A stretch of DNA of 14,666 nucleotides from JBBQRS01 sp038214535 (lineage in GTDB: Bacteria; Chloroflexota; Anaerolineae; CG2-30-64-16), in the NCBI GenBank assembly GCA_038214535.1, contig JBBQRS010000119.1, positions 1 to 14,666 of the forward strand, in the 5' to 3' direction. Position numbers and translations under genes: made by a program. Under the pieces are notes generated by a model that was given only the letters and a program-made list of their open reading frames with translations, ran no database searches and was not told where the DNA came from. Below are positions 13,771 through 14,666 of this stretch, in pieces. Each line of letters begins with the position of its first letter. The stretch's first letter is position 1.

Positions 13771-14666
13771 ATGGCCGAAAATCGCACGCCGACCAAGATC
13801 AGCATCATCGGGGGGGCCGGAGCCGTGGGCGCTACCGCCGCCTACGCCATCATGAACAGCGGCCTCGCGTCCGAGATCGTCCTCGTGGACGTGAATGAGT
13901 ACCGCGTCGAGGGTGAAGCGATGGACCTGGCGCACGGCGCGCCCTTCGTCCGACCCGTCACCGTGCGCAGCGGGACGTATGAGGATTGCGCCGACTCGAC
14001 GGTGGTGGTCATCACCGCGGGCGCGGCGCAGAAGCCCGGCGAGACGCGCCTCGAATTGGTGCGCCGCAACACCGAGATCATCAAGGGCATCGTGCCCCAG
14101 GTGGCCGCGGCCGCGCCGAACGCCATCCTGCTGATCGTCGCCAACCCGGTGGACGTGCTGACCTACGCCGCGCTGAAAGTCTCCGGCTTCCCGCCCGGCC
14201 GCGTGATCGGTTCCGGCACGGTGCTGGACACGGGCCGCCTGCGCGCGCTGATCGGGCAGCAGCTCGAGGTGGACCCGCGCAGCGTCCACGCATACGTGAT
14301 CGGCGAACATGGGGATAGCGAAGTGGTAGTGTGGAGCCGCGCCAGCGTCGCCGGGATGCCGCTCAGCGAGTTCTGCGCCCAGCGCGGGACGGCCTGCGAC
14401 GAGGAGATGCAAGAGCAGATCGCCGGACAGGTGCGCCACGCCGCTTATGAGATCATCGAGCGCAAGGGCGCGACCTACTACGCCATCGGGCTGGGCATCC
14501 GCCACATCATCGAGTCCATCCTGGGCGACCAGAACACCGTCCTCACAGTTTCCACGCTGCTCGACGGGCAGTTCGGCGTCCGCGACATCTGCCTCAGCCT
14601 GCCCTCCATCGTGGATCACAACGGCGTCGAAGTCGTCCTCGCGCCCGGCCTCAGCAACGACGAGCT
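13771..14666 (+). CDS. ldh: L-lactate dehydrogenase, 3' end cut by the window
   Basis: This enzyme interconverts pyruvate and L-lactate with NAD(H). About 298 codons are present without a stop, and the family is usually about 310-320 aa, so only the tail is missing. Visible features are the nucleotide fold GGAGAVG (14-20), Asp40 that binds the NAD ribose, the substrate loop GAAQKPGETR (84-93), Asp153 and Arg156 in LDTGRLR, and the catalytic His180 in GEHGDSE. Gln87 is the residue that marks lactate dehydrogenase; malate dehydrogenases of this superfamily have Arg there (GxxRKPG). ATYYAIG near the end also fits LDH. The ATG has ACGGAG (13758-13763) 7 nt upstream. It follows the inverted repeat and is probably its own unit or the first gene of the next one. 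Confidence 0.92.
   Translation, partial: MAENRTPTKISIIGGAGAVGATAAYAIMNSGLASEIVLVDVNEYRVEGEAMDLAHGAPFVRPVTVRSGTYEDCADSTVVVITAGAAQKPGETRLELVRRNTEIIKGIVPQVAAAAPNAILLIVANPVDVLTYAALKVSGFPPGRVIGSGTVLDTGRLRALIGQQLEVDPRSVHAYVIGEHGDSEVVVWSRASVAGMPLSEFCAQRGTACDEEMQEQIAGQVRHAAYEIIERKGATYYAIGLGIRHIIESILGDQNTVLTVSTLLDGQFGVRDICLSLPSIVDHNGVEVVLAPGLSNDE

Noticed and set aside
13756..14619. Open frame on the minus strand opposite the lactate dehydrogenase
   Set aside because: The plus-strand frame encodes a clear LDH with all catalytic residues, and the minus frame is a shadow.
13771..14666. Malate dehydrogenase as the identity of the last gene
   Set aside because: The discriminating position in the substrate loop is Gln (GAAQKPGETR), not the Arg of malate dehydrogenases.
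1..14666. CRISPR array, tRNA, rRNA, insertion sequence, phage or defence system
   Set aside because: I found no regularly spaced repeats, cloverleaf-like sequence, transposase or integrase, and no recognised defence genes. The NYN protein alone is not enough to call a defence system.

Overview
The window looks like a GC-rich bacterial chromosome segment carrying housekeeping and cofactor genes. There is no phage, plasmid, insertion-sequence or CRISPR signature. Several traits fit a Chloroflexota bacterium: the gene content, a single-chain MoaD-MoaE protein, a ClpP with TASFG around the active serine, frequent TTG/GTG starts, and dispersed inverted repeats built on a TGTAGTG...CTTCAGCCG core. 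That assignment is an inference from pattern recognition, not from a search.

The window splits into two divergent blocks around an intergenic region at 6399-6703. The leftward (minus) block reads, in transcription order: an enoyl-CoA hydratase/isomerase (6398-5613), a large NYN/LOTUS protein (5609-3609), a small membrane-anchored protein (3598-3005), then larE, larB and larC (2954-139). Gaps are 3, 10, 50 and 51 nt plus one 4-nt overlap, so these six genes may be one operon. A near-consensus promoter (TTGACA, 17 nt, TATACT) stands in front of the first gene. LarB, LarC and LarE make the nickel-pincer nucleotide cofactor of the LarA lactate racemase family. No larA is present here, so the client enzyme is elsewhere.

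The rightward (plus) block reads: an 83-aa DUF3303-like protein (6704-6955), mutL (7074-8858), tig (8985-10391), clpP (10492-11112), clpX (11121-12422), moaC (12510-13007), a moaD-moaE fusion (13004-13681), and an L-lactate dehydrogenase cut off by the window edge (13771 onward). tig-clpP-clpX is the classic protein-folding and degradation cluster. moaC with moaDE covers the early and middle steps of molybdopterin synthesis; moaA, moaB and mobA are not in the window.

Intergenic structures of note are a 66-bp inverted repeat before ldh with a degenerate half copy near 6541, a composite hairpin between clpX and moaC, a perfect 8-bp hairpin between larE and larB, and an extended -10 element placed so close to the mutL ATG that its mRNA is probably leaderless. 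The best candidates for new biology are the 666-aa NYN-LOTUS protein with its two neighbours, and the larEBC set without larA whose LarE has the three-cysteine pattern of iron-sulfur-type LarE enzymes.
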